Assembly: GCF_963676685.1 (NCBI RefSeq)
Contig: NC_092347.1
Span: 86,306,592-86,370,591 of the forward strand
Reading direction: 5' to 3'
From: Mytilus edulis
Lineage: Eukaryota > Mollusca > Bivalvia > Mytilida > Mytilidae
Length of the DNA: 64,000 nucleotides
Positions within the stretch are counted from its first letter, which is position 1. Each line of letters begins with the position of its first letter. The notes below the pieces were generated by a model, which had not been told where the DNA came from, did not search any database, and was given only the letters and a program-made list of their open reading frames with translations. Shown here in pieces: positions 36,419-48,000 of this stretch. A program made the position numbers and the translations under genes.

Positions 36419-37583
36419 ATGAAGTTTTTTATTTTTGTTTTATTTTATGTACTAATTGAAAAACAATGCTACTCTTGGTGCATGTATTACGAAAAGCAAG
36501 GTATGTACACTTTCATTTTAAACCATTTAAGCTCCACGAAAAAGAAGAAAGCGCCACCTTCAGAAACTATTGATCAGTTCATTCAAACATGTAGCTTGTA
36601 GCAAATCACAGGCACATATCAACATCTTATTTTAGTTATAGATGTGTTGGTGATGTTTTACAAGATGATTCCGACAGTGAAAAATTACAATGAATTTACT
36701 CCCGATAGATAAAATATTACCATACATATAGACGATCAAATCAAGCACAGAGCGGGATATCTTCGTTTTTGTATATAAATATTTTTTTTAATATTTGTTT
36801 TATCTTGATAAAAGCACATTATACTCCTTGTCTATGAACATTCCCTTAGTAAACAGAGAAATGTATATTTGAATGCTTCAAATATTCTGTTTATTTATTC
36901 TATAATTCTTTAAGATGCATGTATTGTTTTGTTTTACAAGATAGTGTCCTTTCCATTTGGTTGTTATTATGGAGGAGACTACATACCCAATGACAAAACC
37001 AAAATGATAAACTGTATGAGTTGTTTCTGCAGACACAGTGGACTACTCAGATGTTGTCCGTAAGTGTATTCAGATAGGGATCGGCAAAAGTAGCATGGAC
37101 GGTTCCAAAGTTCAACCTCAAACTTTGAAGAAAAGTCCAAAAGTTAATCAGAGCAACTATTTAATGTCAACGTTTTTAAATTAAGAAAGAACGTTGATGT
37201 AGAGAGAACGTTAATTTAGATAATAATACGGATGATTGTCTTGATGAAAAGCTTTACATGTTCAACTGCTCAAGTCCATAGCCCGCGTTATACTTACAAA
37301 AGTAGTCATATTTCTTTTCTTTTGTTTCTTATACGAAGAAGAGTTTATTTCGATATCTATGTTTATATTCATGTTTTTATTCATAAGATCCGAAATCAAA
37401 ATCTGCTTTCGGATACTTTAAATTTCATTACATTTCTTTTCCAGGGCGAGTGACGCAATGGACGGAGAAGAATGTCGACAAAAGCCAGTTAAAATGCTGC
37501 ATCGAATTATGTATAAGGAACTGAAAAACATACATAGATATGGTGGCGGCTACAGGGCACAAAAACTAAATAAAAAGTTTTGA
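36419..37583 (+). CDS. Beta-microseminoprotein (PSP94)-like secreted protein B
   Basis: Exons 36419-36500, 36945-37059 and 37445-37583 total 336 bases (111 aa). Phases are 1 and 2 as in gene A, and exon 1 is the same length (82 bases). The signal peptide is about MKFFIFVLFYVLIEKQCYS. Mature landmarks are WCMYYEK, FPFGCYYGGDYIPND, NCMSCFC, LRCCP and DGEECRQK. The exon 2 acceptor is taken at 36943-36944, because the alternative AG four bases earlier breaks the frame. The C-terminal half differs from the family: the last two cysteines of the ten-cysteine pattern are absent, replaced by a basic tail (LKNIHRYGGGYRAQKLNKKF). One disulfide is therefore probably lost. A single ATG is chosen over an upstream GTG. 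It is clearly a paralogue of A and C; function unknown. Confidence 0.85.
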
Positions 37584-37615
37584 AAAGTGAAATTTATTTA
37601 TGTTTTATTTGATAC

Positions 37616-37621
37616 AATAAA
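37616..37621 (+). terminator. Polyadenylation signal AATAAA after gene B
   Basis: AATAAA 33 bases after the TGA stop (37581-37583), giving a short 3' UTR. Confidence 0.6.
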
Positions 37622-37669
37622 AAAAATGTATATTCGTATATCTATATACAAACAAAATTTTCTGACCTT

Positions 37670-37730
37670 TGGTCGGGTTGTTGTCTCTTTGACACATTCC
37701 CCATTTTCGTTTTCAATTTTATTTCTCCTG
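37670..37730 (-). repeat. Fragment of the 620-bp repeat, reverse orientation
   Basis: GGTCGGGTTGTTGTCTCTTT and CATTCCCCATT are the reverse complement of the family head. It lies just downstream of gene B. Confidence 0.65.
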
Positions 37731-39682
37731 AATTGAACTTGTGGTTAATTTGTACCATCAAAAACAAAAATAAGATGTTACCAGTACCAAGGTGAGTAAG
37801 AATTCTTTGAATAAAAGCTGATCAAACATTACATGTAAAGCCTGAGTATCAAATCAGAATCAAATGGGTACACTTAGAAGTCGGCTGACTAGTTATCATG
37901 AGAGCACATTGTAGTACAGAATGTACATGGAATATCAATATTCTGGAGCCTTAATACGGTATCGTTTACAATGTCAGCATGTTGACACCTCCGCCTAATG
38001 TGTATTTGTACTGAAATCAGAATGTCCTGGACTATATAAGTAGGATTTTCCAGACTTTGAACAAGAAACTTGTATCTACGCCTACCATTCACATTGAAGT
38101 TAGTATGAAAGAAAGTGGTTAAGAGTTGGACAGTTATAGAGTCAACGTTTTATATTGTTTTGAAGACGGTTTTGTACCTTTTTTTGAATGTTTATGAATC
38201 CACATCTTTTTGACCCCTCATGAGACGACAGAATGCAAGTGCTCTGGTAAACTAAATATCAACAGACCTATTCATTTTAGAAGTTTACTCGATTAAAATC
38301 CAAAACATTATAATTCATTGAATTGAGATGAACCCGAAAAAATAAACAGTGTCTTACAAATATAACTTTATTATTCAGAACAATCTTATTTCACCTCAAC
38401 TATAGTCTTATGTTCAGACACAATGAATCTACTCCCACATTATATAGTGTTTTTTTTCGTCGATTTTGACTTTCATCAATCTTGATAAAGCGGCAACTCC
38501 TTCCAAAGAACAGACTTAATGTGCTTTGCTCATTGTTGAAGGCCGTACGGTGACCTATAGTTGTAAATGTCTGTGTCATTGGTCTCTTGTGGACAGTTGT
38601 CTCATTGGCAATCATACCACATCTTCTTATTTATATATTAACCCCACTTCCAAAAAAAGACTATAAACAACACGAACTTCACAAAAAAACGATGATCCGG
38701 AAGGGCACCCAGAACAACTGTTTATGATTACAGGTAAACGCTTGGGGATGATTCACCTTCGGTGATGTAAAAGAAAAGAAAAGGATGACATACCAAATTG
38801 AAAAGTGTGTCAATGTTTTTCAAACGTTTTGTTTATTCCTTGGCATAATCCTCGAATCCATAATTAGTTTACATTTGTGTTTCCAATTTATAAATTAAGC
38901 ATCATTATATTTTGACCCTTTGGTAGACACATATTTTTTTCGAGAAGTGTTATTGTGAATGTACAGGATGAAGGTTATAACGTGGCAGAAGGAGTATTGG
39001 TATTAAATAGGATTTAGAATTGATAGGAACATACTGATTTTTATAGTAGGGAGGTGTTTTTTGATTGGACTGATTCATGGTGATTGATCTTTTTCCAAAT
39101 AATGGCAACGTTTCTCTCTGACTTCTATTTAAATTTTTATCTTTATATGAAATTTAGATTGATATTTATAGAGTTTGACCATACACTGTGATGTATAAAA
39201 CAATAGAAATTAATCAGCTATAAAAAGGGTCCTAATAAGTGCCTTTTTGAATACTTACAACCTGTCGATAAACTTTATTGTCGAAACTGTGTACATATAA
39301 ATGTGTGTCCATGTTTGGTAGGAAAAATATTATATGAATATGCCAAGTAAACTACCGAGTCCACTTATTGACCTATGTAAAAACGAAAAAAGTACTAAGA
39401 CATACAACAGCTTTTTAAACTACAATTGTTTTCATTTTACTTATGGTCATTTGAAATGATCGCACTCATCAATATACGCTTAGCCTATAATAAAGTTTGT
39501 TTCAAATAGAAATCATGTTCTTAAACGTTAAGCAATGGTCTTAAGAAGAAAAATAATCATTTGAAAATGCTTAAGCTTGATAACATTGTATTGGTAAACA
39601 ACAGGGCATCATACATAGATGCACATAGCTAAAACGACGGTCATATAAATCTGATATAGACGTATACAGATAGGAAAGGAAG
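37731..39682. other. Intergenic between MSMB-like genes B and C
   Basis: No gene seen. A reverse copy of the AAGATGTGGTATGA family lies at about 38525-38630 (GTGACCTATAGTTGTAAATG, CATTGGCAATCATACCACAT). A TATAAA at 39644-39649 lies 34-39 bases before the gene C ATG and might be its TATA box, although that would leave almost no 5' UTR. Confidence 0.4.
38525..38630 (-). repeat. Dispersed 'AAGATGTGGTATGA' repeat, reverse orientation
   Basis: Shares more than 90 bases of word order with 52010-52125, including GCTCATTGTTGAAGGCC and TTGTCTCATTGGCAAT. Confidence 0.7.
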
Positions 39683-42600
39683 ATGAAATCTACTTTACCA
39701 GTAACCACAATGCTGTTAATTCTAACTGTTATGGTGTCTGGGCATTGCTGTCTGCATTGTTCTTTTCGTCCAGGTAATGTAATTTCTGATATGAAAATGA
39801 CTAGTCAAGATTCGGCATTGTACGTGCATTCTCTTTTGAATTTGATAGATTTTTTTTATAAAATTTTCAAAATCGGCGCAAATGTCATACGCCCGATAGA
39901 TTTTATGTAGAATTTAAAAAAAAATTAACAAGTTACTGTTATTTTAAACAAAATCGGATTGTTGACTCAATGGATATATTCTACATTTCCTTATTTTTAT
40001 ATAATCATACTGAAATTAGCAATGGAATACTAGTACGAAAGGTACATGTGAATTTAAAAAGATGTGGGATAAACTTCAGTGAGACAGCATCCCAACGACA
40101 AAAAAGACATCTAAAGGGCAACATATAGTTCCCAACAATAGACAGGACTGTGTCTATTCAATTTGCCGAGCCCTAAGTCGTCCCGAATCTATAAAAGGTG
40201 TAAATTGTAACATAAACAATCTAAGATCTTTCATTAACACTATATTCTTCAAATAATGAAAACCATTAAATAAGATATGCAACAAATATTGACGAGCCGG
40301 GTTCTCCACTTGGGACACGGAAGCCGTGTGCCAGTCTGTTAAGCTAGTCAATCAACTCATGTTTACATCTTCGTGAAGATAAGATTTCAAGCAATTCAAA
40401 ACATTAACCAAAACCCATGTAGCAACTGCAGGCTAGCTTTAGATGATAATTGGTCCAACCAGCATTGTTGTCCTCCTCCCTAGTTTTTAGTTTCTTCAAT
40501 GTTTTCTTCAATTATACAGTTCTTTTATTTATATACTACATGTATAACGTAACGAATCAGGTCATGTTTTAACACATAAGTACAACTGTATTAACAGGGT
40601 TCGGAATACTTGGAATGCATCGCTGTCATCATGGTGGAAAATGGATAGCACACGGATTTTCTGTAGTGAACCGGGACTTATGTGAGAAGTGTACATGTGT
40701 TAGAAATGGAATGCAGTGTTGTCAGTAAGTAGTCAATACAATTATCTGATTAATGTTAGTAAGTTGTCAATATGCGAAGATGCATGGTAACTGTCAGTAA
40801 GAATTCAATACGGGAACATAGACGATAAATGTCAGTAAGTTGTCAATACTGAAAGATGGTAAATGTCAGTAAGTAGTCAATACAGATAAATAGTTAATGT
40901 CAGTAAGTAGTCAATACGAGAAGATGGTTAATGTCAGTAAGTAGTCAATACGGGAAAATTGGTAATGTCAGTAAGTTGTCAATACGGGGAGATAGTTAAT
41001 GTCAGTGAGAAGTCAATACGGGTGGAAAGTAAGTGTCAGTAAGTAGTCAATACGATAAGAAAGTTAATGTCAGTGAGAAGTCAATACGGGGAGATAGTCA
41101 GTGTCAATAAGAAGTCAATACGGGAAGATGGTTAATGTCAGTAAGTAGTCAATATGGGAAGATTGTTAATGTCAGTAAGTAGTCAATACGGGGAGATAGT
41201 TAGTGCCAGTAAGTAGTCAATACGGTAAGAAAGTTAATGTCAGTAAGTAGTCAATACGGGAACATAGACGGTAAATGTCAGTAAGTTGTCAATACGGGAA
41301 GATGGTAAATGTCAGTAGGTTGTCAATACGAGAAGATTGTTAATGTCAGTAAGTAGTCAATATGTGAAGATTGTTAATGTCAGTAAGTAGTCAATAGTGG
41401 AAGATTGTTAATGTCAGTAAGTAGTCAATACAGATAGATAGTTAATGTCAGTAAGTAGTCAATACGAGTAGATAGTTAATATCAGTGAGAAGTCAATACG
41501 GGTGGATAGTAAGTGTCAGTAAGTAGTCAATACGGTAAGAAAGTTAATGTCAGTGAGAAGTCAATACGGGGAGATAGTTAGTGTCAGTAAGTAGTCAATA
41601 CGGGAAGATAGTTAGTGTCAGTAAGAAATCAGTACGGGAAGGTAGTTAATGTCAGTAAGTAGTCAGTATGGGAAGATTGTTAGTAGCAGTAAGTAGTCAA
41701 TACGGGGAGAAAGTGAATGTCAGTGAGAAGACAATACGGGGAGATAGTAAGTGTCAGTAAGTAGTCAATTCCGGAAGATGGTTAATGTCAGTAAGTAATC
41801 AATACGGGAAGATGGTTAATGTCAGTAAGTAGTCAATACGGCGAGATGGTTAATGTCAGTCAGTTGTCAATACGGGAAGATGGTTAATGTCAGTAAGTAG
41901 TCAATATAGGAAGATGGATAATGTCAGTAAGTAGTCAATGCGACTATCTTGTTATTGTCGGTTCTTCTACCAAAGGGTAGGTGATAAATGTTAGTACTTC
42001 TACCAAAGGGTAGGTGATAAATGTCAGTACTTCTACCAAAGGGTAGGTGATAAATGTCAGTACTTCTACCAAATCTTAAATGCGCATCCAAAAGTGGCAA
42101 AATAATCAACTTATTGATGATGGAAGCGTATTGGTAGATGTAGAAGTAGAATGTGGTTACTGTCATCAAGAAGTCAATACCTGTAGGCAGCTGGTTAATG
42201 TAAAGTAGTCAAAACTGATATCTGGTAACTGCCATTAATAAGTGAATACCGGTATACAATTTACAATCTTGATGTACCTTTATTGTAGTTATTATCAGCA
42301 TCATAACTCAACCTGATGGTTTTAACCCTAGTTACCTGCTACGTTCCGTCAATCTTCTTAACTGTGCGGTTTTCTAAGGATTGGTATAAACACATAAAAC
42401 TATGAAATTATAACTGTTTCTGTTGTTATTTTCCTCTAAGTCAGGAAACTGACATACATGACTACATTAATCAATTGATAGAATTCAAACAACTACTTTT
42501 TAAAATCATATGAAAAAGGCTATCGACAATAGATATTCACAAGTTTAAACTTTTTAACTTAATGATGCAGAAAAAAATTGTTTTAACAAATCGAACATTT

Positions 42601-42971
42601 GCTCTTATTTACTTTATGTTAGTGTCTCCCTATTTTGAACAAGTAAAAGATACAAGTCACACAATAGTTTCATCACAAACAAAATCAGGGAAACCAATAA
42701 TCAGTCATATTAAAAACATATTGTGGTTTTATATGGTGTTTTGTGCTAGTAATGTTACATAATAAGACGTTTAATATCACACAAGTACAAAATGTATATA
42801 GATACATTATATATGCCAATTCTTTTTTTTTCTCTTTTCAGTGAAGGTGTACATATAACACATCATCCACATGACTGTCATGTGATACAACATGGCTGTA
42901 ATGAGTTGGCAGTCAATATATGGAACCATAACAGAATATGCCATGATGGAATCACTGCTCTTTTGTTTTAA
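39683..42971 (+). CDS. Beta-microseminoprotein (PSP94)-like secreted protein C, His-rich
   Basis: Exons 39683-39773, 40598-40724 and 42842-42971 total 348 bases (115 aa), phases 1 and 2. The signal peptide is MKSTLPVTTMLLILTVMVSG. Mature landmarks are LHCSFRPG, MHRCHHGGKW, DLCEKCTCV, MQCCHEG, HPHDCHVIQHGCNE and NRICHDG. Ten cysteines match the family order, plus a CC pair next to the signal cleavage site. It is unusually rich in histidine (about 15 in the mature chain), concentrated around the second half, which might bind metal; this is inference. Intron 2 begins with a 36-copy minisatellite whose unit contains the donor. The stop TAA overlaps an AATAAA at 42970-42975. Clear paralogue of A and B; function unknown. 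Confidence 0.86.
40724..41946 (+). repeat. 34-bp minisatellite starting at the gene C exon 2 donor, 36 copies
   Basis: The unit is GTCAGTAAGTAGTCAATACG followed by GGAAGATGGTTAAT. The first copy is the genuine exon end and donor (TGTCA|GTAAGT, intron starts 40725). Most copies keep CAGTAAGT or CAGTGAGA, i.e. functional-looking donors. Blocks of variant copies recur about 13-14 units apart, for example the CAGTGAGAAGTCAATACGGG block near 41005 and again near 41480, so there is a higher-order repeat. Confidence 0.95.
41964..42075 (+). repeat. 33-bp tandem repeat, 3 copies plus partial
   Basis: ACTTCTACCAAAGGGTAGGT followed by GATAAATGTCAGT, immediately after the 34-bp array. The AATGTCAGT end is shared with the 34-bp unit, so one array probably seeded the other. 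Confidence 0.85.
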
Positions 42972-42975
42972 TAAA
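42970..42975 (+). terminator. Polyadenylation signal overlapping the gene C stop
   Basis: AATAAA begins within the TAA stop codon. If used, the 3' UTR would be very short. Confidence 0.4.
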
Positions 42976-42999
42976 AAAACATGAAGATTTTTAAATGAG

Positions 43000-44100
43000 T
43001 GATTAGTTTCTAATGGCAGTTAATATTTTTAACAGTTAATATTATTATCTGTTTTTTTTTCTTTCCAAGGCATAGATAACCTTATCCAAATTAAGTGGAA
43101 CTTTTTTTTTCTAGTTTTTGGTTTTCAATGGGCAAAATATTTTTTTTCCAATTTTTGTTTTATGAACACACACATATGTCTGCCATATTTAATTATTAAC
43201 CAGTCATCTTTGACGAGTTTTTATAAAGTTCTAAAAAAGCAGACAGCCTGCTTTGACCTGACACTTCAATAGACTGTTAATTCAAACTAGAGGCCCTTAA
43301 GAGCCTATATAACTCGCATAATATTTTTGCATTAAACTGATATAGTCAATAAGGCCAAATAATATCCTTGGCAAAAAGAGGTGTCAATGCCTATAAAACT
43401 GAATACAAAATATCTTTGATTTATCATAAATGGTACCCTTAAAATGGATTTATCGCAAACTTTAAAATGTATACAAAGCAAAAGTTCCAAAGTCACAAGA
43501 CCATAGAATGAATATATGCCAACTTTTTTACAAGTGCATACTAATTATCACTGATTTACCATCAGTGGTTCTGTTTAACATTTAAACTAACAAATGTTTT
43601 AAAGTTAATAGACCAAGACTGATGGAGAAAGGCCAAATCATCATTAATAGAAATAAGATGAGCTAATGCTAAAACAACTGCATACCAAATGTCAGTGGTT
43701 CCCCATACACTGACCTAATCACAAACTAAAAAATAAAGGTTTGAACAGTCAGAACCTATAGTTGACCAGAAACAGCATGACTATAAAGTCTTGCTGTTTG
43801 ACTCCATCAAAGTAGAACACAAATTGTAAAAATCAGTGTTTTATAAGGAACAATTCTTCTATTTAAAGGTGTGGTCTGACAGTTTTGGTCAAAATACAGA
43901 AGGTACTTTTCATTGTTGCTCTTTATGATAAGTTTTTATTTCTTGGGTGTTTTTTTTCTGATTGAAGCATTGGCTGATTTTTTTTTCTGATTGAAGCATT
44001 GGATATTGTTTTTTTCTGATCAAAGTCTTGGATGTTTTTTCTTTTATATTCACTATTATTCTTTTTTACTTAAAATAAGGAACACACAGTTTCTGTTTCA
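43000..44100. other. Intergenic with degenerate repeats
   Basis: No gene seen. About 43290-43860 resembles an old dispersed repeat (GAGGCCCTTAAGAGCC start). At about 43930-44035 a ~33-base unit with TTTTTTTCTGATTGAAGCAT recurs three times imperfectly. Confidence 0.4.
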
Positions 44101-44109
44101 TAAAATATG

Positions 44110-44115
44110 TTTATT
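44110..44115 (-). terminator. Candidate polyadenylation signal for the RIM-BP-like gene
   Basis: AATAAA on the minus strand, about 920 bases beyond the stop codon at 45038, at the far end of an AT-rich stretch that would be a long 3' UTR. Other signals are possible in such AT-rich DNA. Confidence 0.3.
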
Positions 44116-45037
44116 ACTTACTTATAAAAATATATAAATAACAAATAGCTTTGTAACAAAGAGATTGCAAAACACATGATCTTCTTTCGATGCTTTAACA
44201 GAGTTATGTGCCCTTGAAACATTAATTCATATCATCATTATCACAACCGAAATGTTTCTTTTATTGATACAACCATTAAATGATTTATAAATGAATATGA
44301 AGATTTTACAAGGTGTCTTAAATAATGATTATTTATAAATATTTGACAATGATTTACTTAAATCGGAAGCAATGGACTCACAAAATGGTAGACTTTACTT
44401 ATAAATATATTTCACAAAATATACACTTTTAAGCATGTTTGATTCATAACAATATACAAGTATTAGAAATATATTTTAGATTACAAAATATAATTTCTTA
44501 ATCAAAACATAAACATGTATTGCATAGCAAAATTTAACAAAATATTAAACAACAAGACAATAAATTGTGTAAAAATCATATATAAAAATTCCATTTCCTA
44601 ACCAACATTTTTGGGGCTAACTTTTCATTTTGAAAGTTTGATAACAAATTAAATATCAGCAGATACTGTAACAAATTATTTTTGGCAAGATAACAATCCT
44701 TTCTATGTTAAAATGAATTGTATGGTTTGGCCTTTGACAATGCTGTTGGTTTAAACAAAAAATGAAATAAGTCAAGTTAAACTATCATAATGATGCCATA
44801 TAATAAATACAGATATTAATGGTTTGGCAGTAAAAGTTATAATTAATTAAGATGTTTATATATTGCACTTTTTCAATGATTTCTCAACACAATGATACAG
44901 AATCTAATGCACAGTGGCCCATTCTTTAGTACTGTTTATATAGCACTGTTGTCATTGGTCAGCACTGGATCATGTGACCAATTCTAATCTTCCTGAGTAG
45001 TTGGGTGTAGCACTGTTTAACTGCTTTATGTGAGATG

Positions 45038-48000
45038 TCATCTAGTGTTGTATTTATGAGAATCAACATTAAATTTCTGTAATAAAAATCAATAATAATA
45101 TCAAATCTAATGTATACATAAAAAATTTAAACAAATCGGTTTTTTAAAACTTAGTATGGCTTTTATTGCCTTAGCCGTATCCATATTTGGCATAATTTTT
45201 TATTTTGATGCACTATTACTTTACATTAGCTCTGTTTTTTGGACTGTCTTGATTAGAGACTCAAGATTCACTAAAGAGTCTTTTGCAGGCATAATGCACC
45301 TCTGGCATACCTGGGTGATTGCAACTGACTGCTAGTGGAAATTTTGCCTAAGCAGGTATCATTGATATTTTCATTTCCTATAAATTTACTTTATATAAAT
45401 ATTGAAAGCACCCAGTCAGAGATTGATTGTCTAACCCATTTTTGGCACAACTTTTAAGGAATTTTCCTTTTTGATCCTCTTCAATTTTCTATTTGTTTAG
45501 TCTTCTTACTGTTGTGATTCCAATGTCACTGATTGGTCTAAGTAGACAGAATGATCGTCTGGCCTATTATTGCTGAATTTTTATATATTTTAAAATTTTT
45601 ACACTATGGCCGTCATATCAAGCCAATTTTTATGTCACATGAATTTGGTTTGAGATACTTATAATGAAAGATATAGATAATGTGGTCTACAACTGGTTTA
45701 TCCTTTATTGTATTTAACTATTTATGCATTGGATGAAAATGTATGGTTGAGGGTGGGAATCTGAAAAGGCTATCTGATGTCTAAAGAAGGGGTTAATGAT
45801 GTGACTATTTACCTGTCTATTTGTCTTTGGAATTTCTTCAACGAAATAAGACGGGACTAAACCATAATGTCCATCAACCTAAAAATAAAAGAATATAAAA
45901 AATTAAAAATGAAGCATATTTACTTATGAATAAACTAAAAGGCTTTAACTAATGTAAATCAATGAAGCTTAAAACAAATCTTAACTAACTAAAAAGTTTA
46001 AATCAATTAATATATTCATTAAGCAAATCTCTTCAATGAACACACATTTACTAAAAGAGAGAAAAAAAATACTATTTGTTTCTGGGTAATTGATTACAGT
46101 GGTAAAAGAGATCAAAACATTAAGAATTGCAGGTTATTTCCAATCCAAATCAGCATGCTTTCTCATAAACATAAAGACATTTAACAGTTTCTGATCTGCT
46201 GACTTCAAACATATAAATTCCAGATTTGTAGTTATATTATGATGTACAAGTTTTATCTTCATCTGAACTTTGTAATTAACAATTACTTACACAACCATAA
46301 AAGTATCCATCCCGTCTTTCTTCTCCGTATATCGTTATGGAATCTCCAGCACTAAATGCCAGTTCCTGTGACGTATCAGCTCTAGGAGACTGTTTTTGTG
46401 GGTCATAATCATAGATGCCTAAGTATTGTCTTTGATGTAACTTAATAAATTCATGACTTGTTAACACTCTGTCCTCTCTAGAATCGTTGTCTCCGTAGAA
46501 GATATCTATAATCTCTGACACTTGTCTGTCACAGACTGACTCGATACCAAATATGTGGTCCCTGTCCATACTGATACTGTGGAGGACCAGTCTGGTTATG
46601 CTTGCTTTGGTAAGGTGTCGGTGAAGTTTGCCATCCACAAATATCTACAAACACCATACACGTTATAAAGATTTCAAGCTTAGTTCATAGCTTTCTATAG
46701 ATTATTTATATAAAGCAATTCAAATTGAAATATGAACTGCCTGTTTTAGTGTTGTACCAGTTACTGTCAGAAACTCAGTATTTTTTCTTAAATATTGAAC
46801 AGGAACCTCATTTAGAGATATTATTGTAACATGCTTATGACTACCAAAAGTTAGGTTTAACACCACAGACTCTAACATCAACTTTTCTTTTTCTAAGCAA
46901 TGAAAAACTGGTAACTAGAGTGTCAGTTGTTGCATGATATTTATAGGTACAAGTAGATGTTACTGTCAAATTATGAATCTAACCACTAAATGATAAAATT
47001 TCCATTAAAATCAGGACTTTTATGTCATATATTGCTTTCGTGTAAAATAAAAATTTACCCACAAAATCACATCCAATTATTAAGAATCCGTGGTTTATTA
47101 TTTAACCACAAAGACTTGAAAATAATACCTTATATCCAGTAACAGGTGTTGCAGGAGGTTTCCATGACAGAGTTATCCCCCTTTCTGTTTCCACGGCCTG
47201 GAAATCTTGTGGTGGATCAGGAACGACTGTAACTAAAAAAAAAAATGTTGAAGCCAGATCTTGAATAGCCTCTGTATGTCTATGAACTATATATTTTTTT
47301 CAATGATTTTGACCTTTACATGTTTTATAGACACTGTTCTATTGATGAAGACTATGTTGATCTCAAATTAGTTTTGGTAATGGGTGTTGATGAGTTGCTG
47401 ATGTAAACCACATAACTGCTTTTATTGTGTGTAATTCATGTTAAAAAAAATAAGTCATCTTTGAAAAATTGGATGAGTCTTCAAATAAAAATAATCAATA
47501 AAACAATAACCAGATGCTCCGCAGGGCGTAGCTTTATACGACCGCAGAGGTTGAACCCTGAACGGTTGGGGCAAGTATGGACACAACATTCAAGCTGGAT
47601 TCAGCTCTAAATTTGGATTGTGATTAAATAGTTGACACAGCATAGGTTTCTGACACAGAATGAATGTGTTCTAAGGAACTTAAATTTTTTGTTTTCTCTT
47701 AGAGCAATTCACTATGCTGTTGAATATTAATCCTCTCAAAAAAATGTTTGAAGAAATTTTCTTTTTTATTTATGAAATTTCAAATGAGAAAAATTGAACC
47801 CAATTTTTTTAATCACATCCCCCTTTCCCTTATTCCAAAACTAATCTCAATTAAAATTTCTAATGGAGTTTGCAACAATAACTACTCATTTAAATACATC
47901 ATAAAATATTAAGATGTAAAAAAACTGCTTGTTATCACTGAATGGTAAAGATTATTTTAATTTATCAGTTGGTAGTAAAAAGTGAATATACATTGTATAT

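Noticed and set aside
36931-36944. Acceptor of gene B exon 2 at TTTTACAAG (36940)
   Set aside because: Using that AG puts the exon in a frame with an early stop. The AG four bases later keeps the conserved GCYYGG...CC frame.
41924-42169. 81-codon minus frame with repeated LPFGRSTDIYH units
   Set aside because: It is the 33-bp tandem repeat in gene C intron 2 read in one frame.
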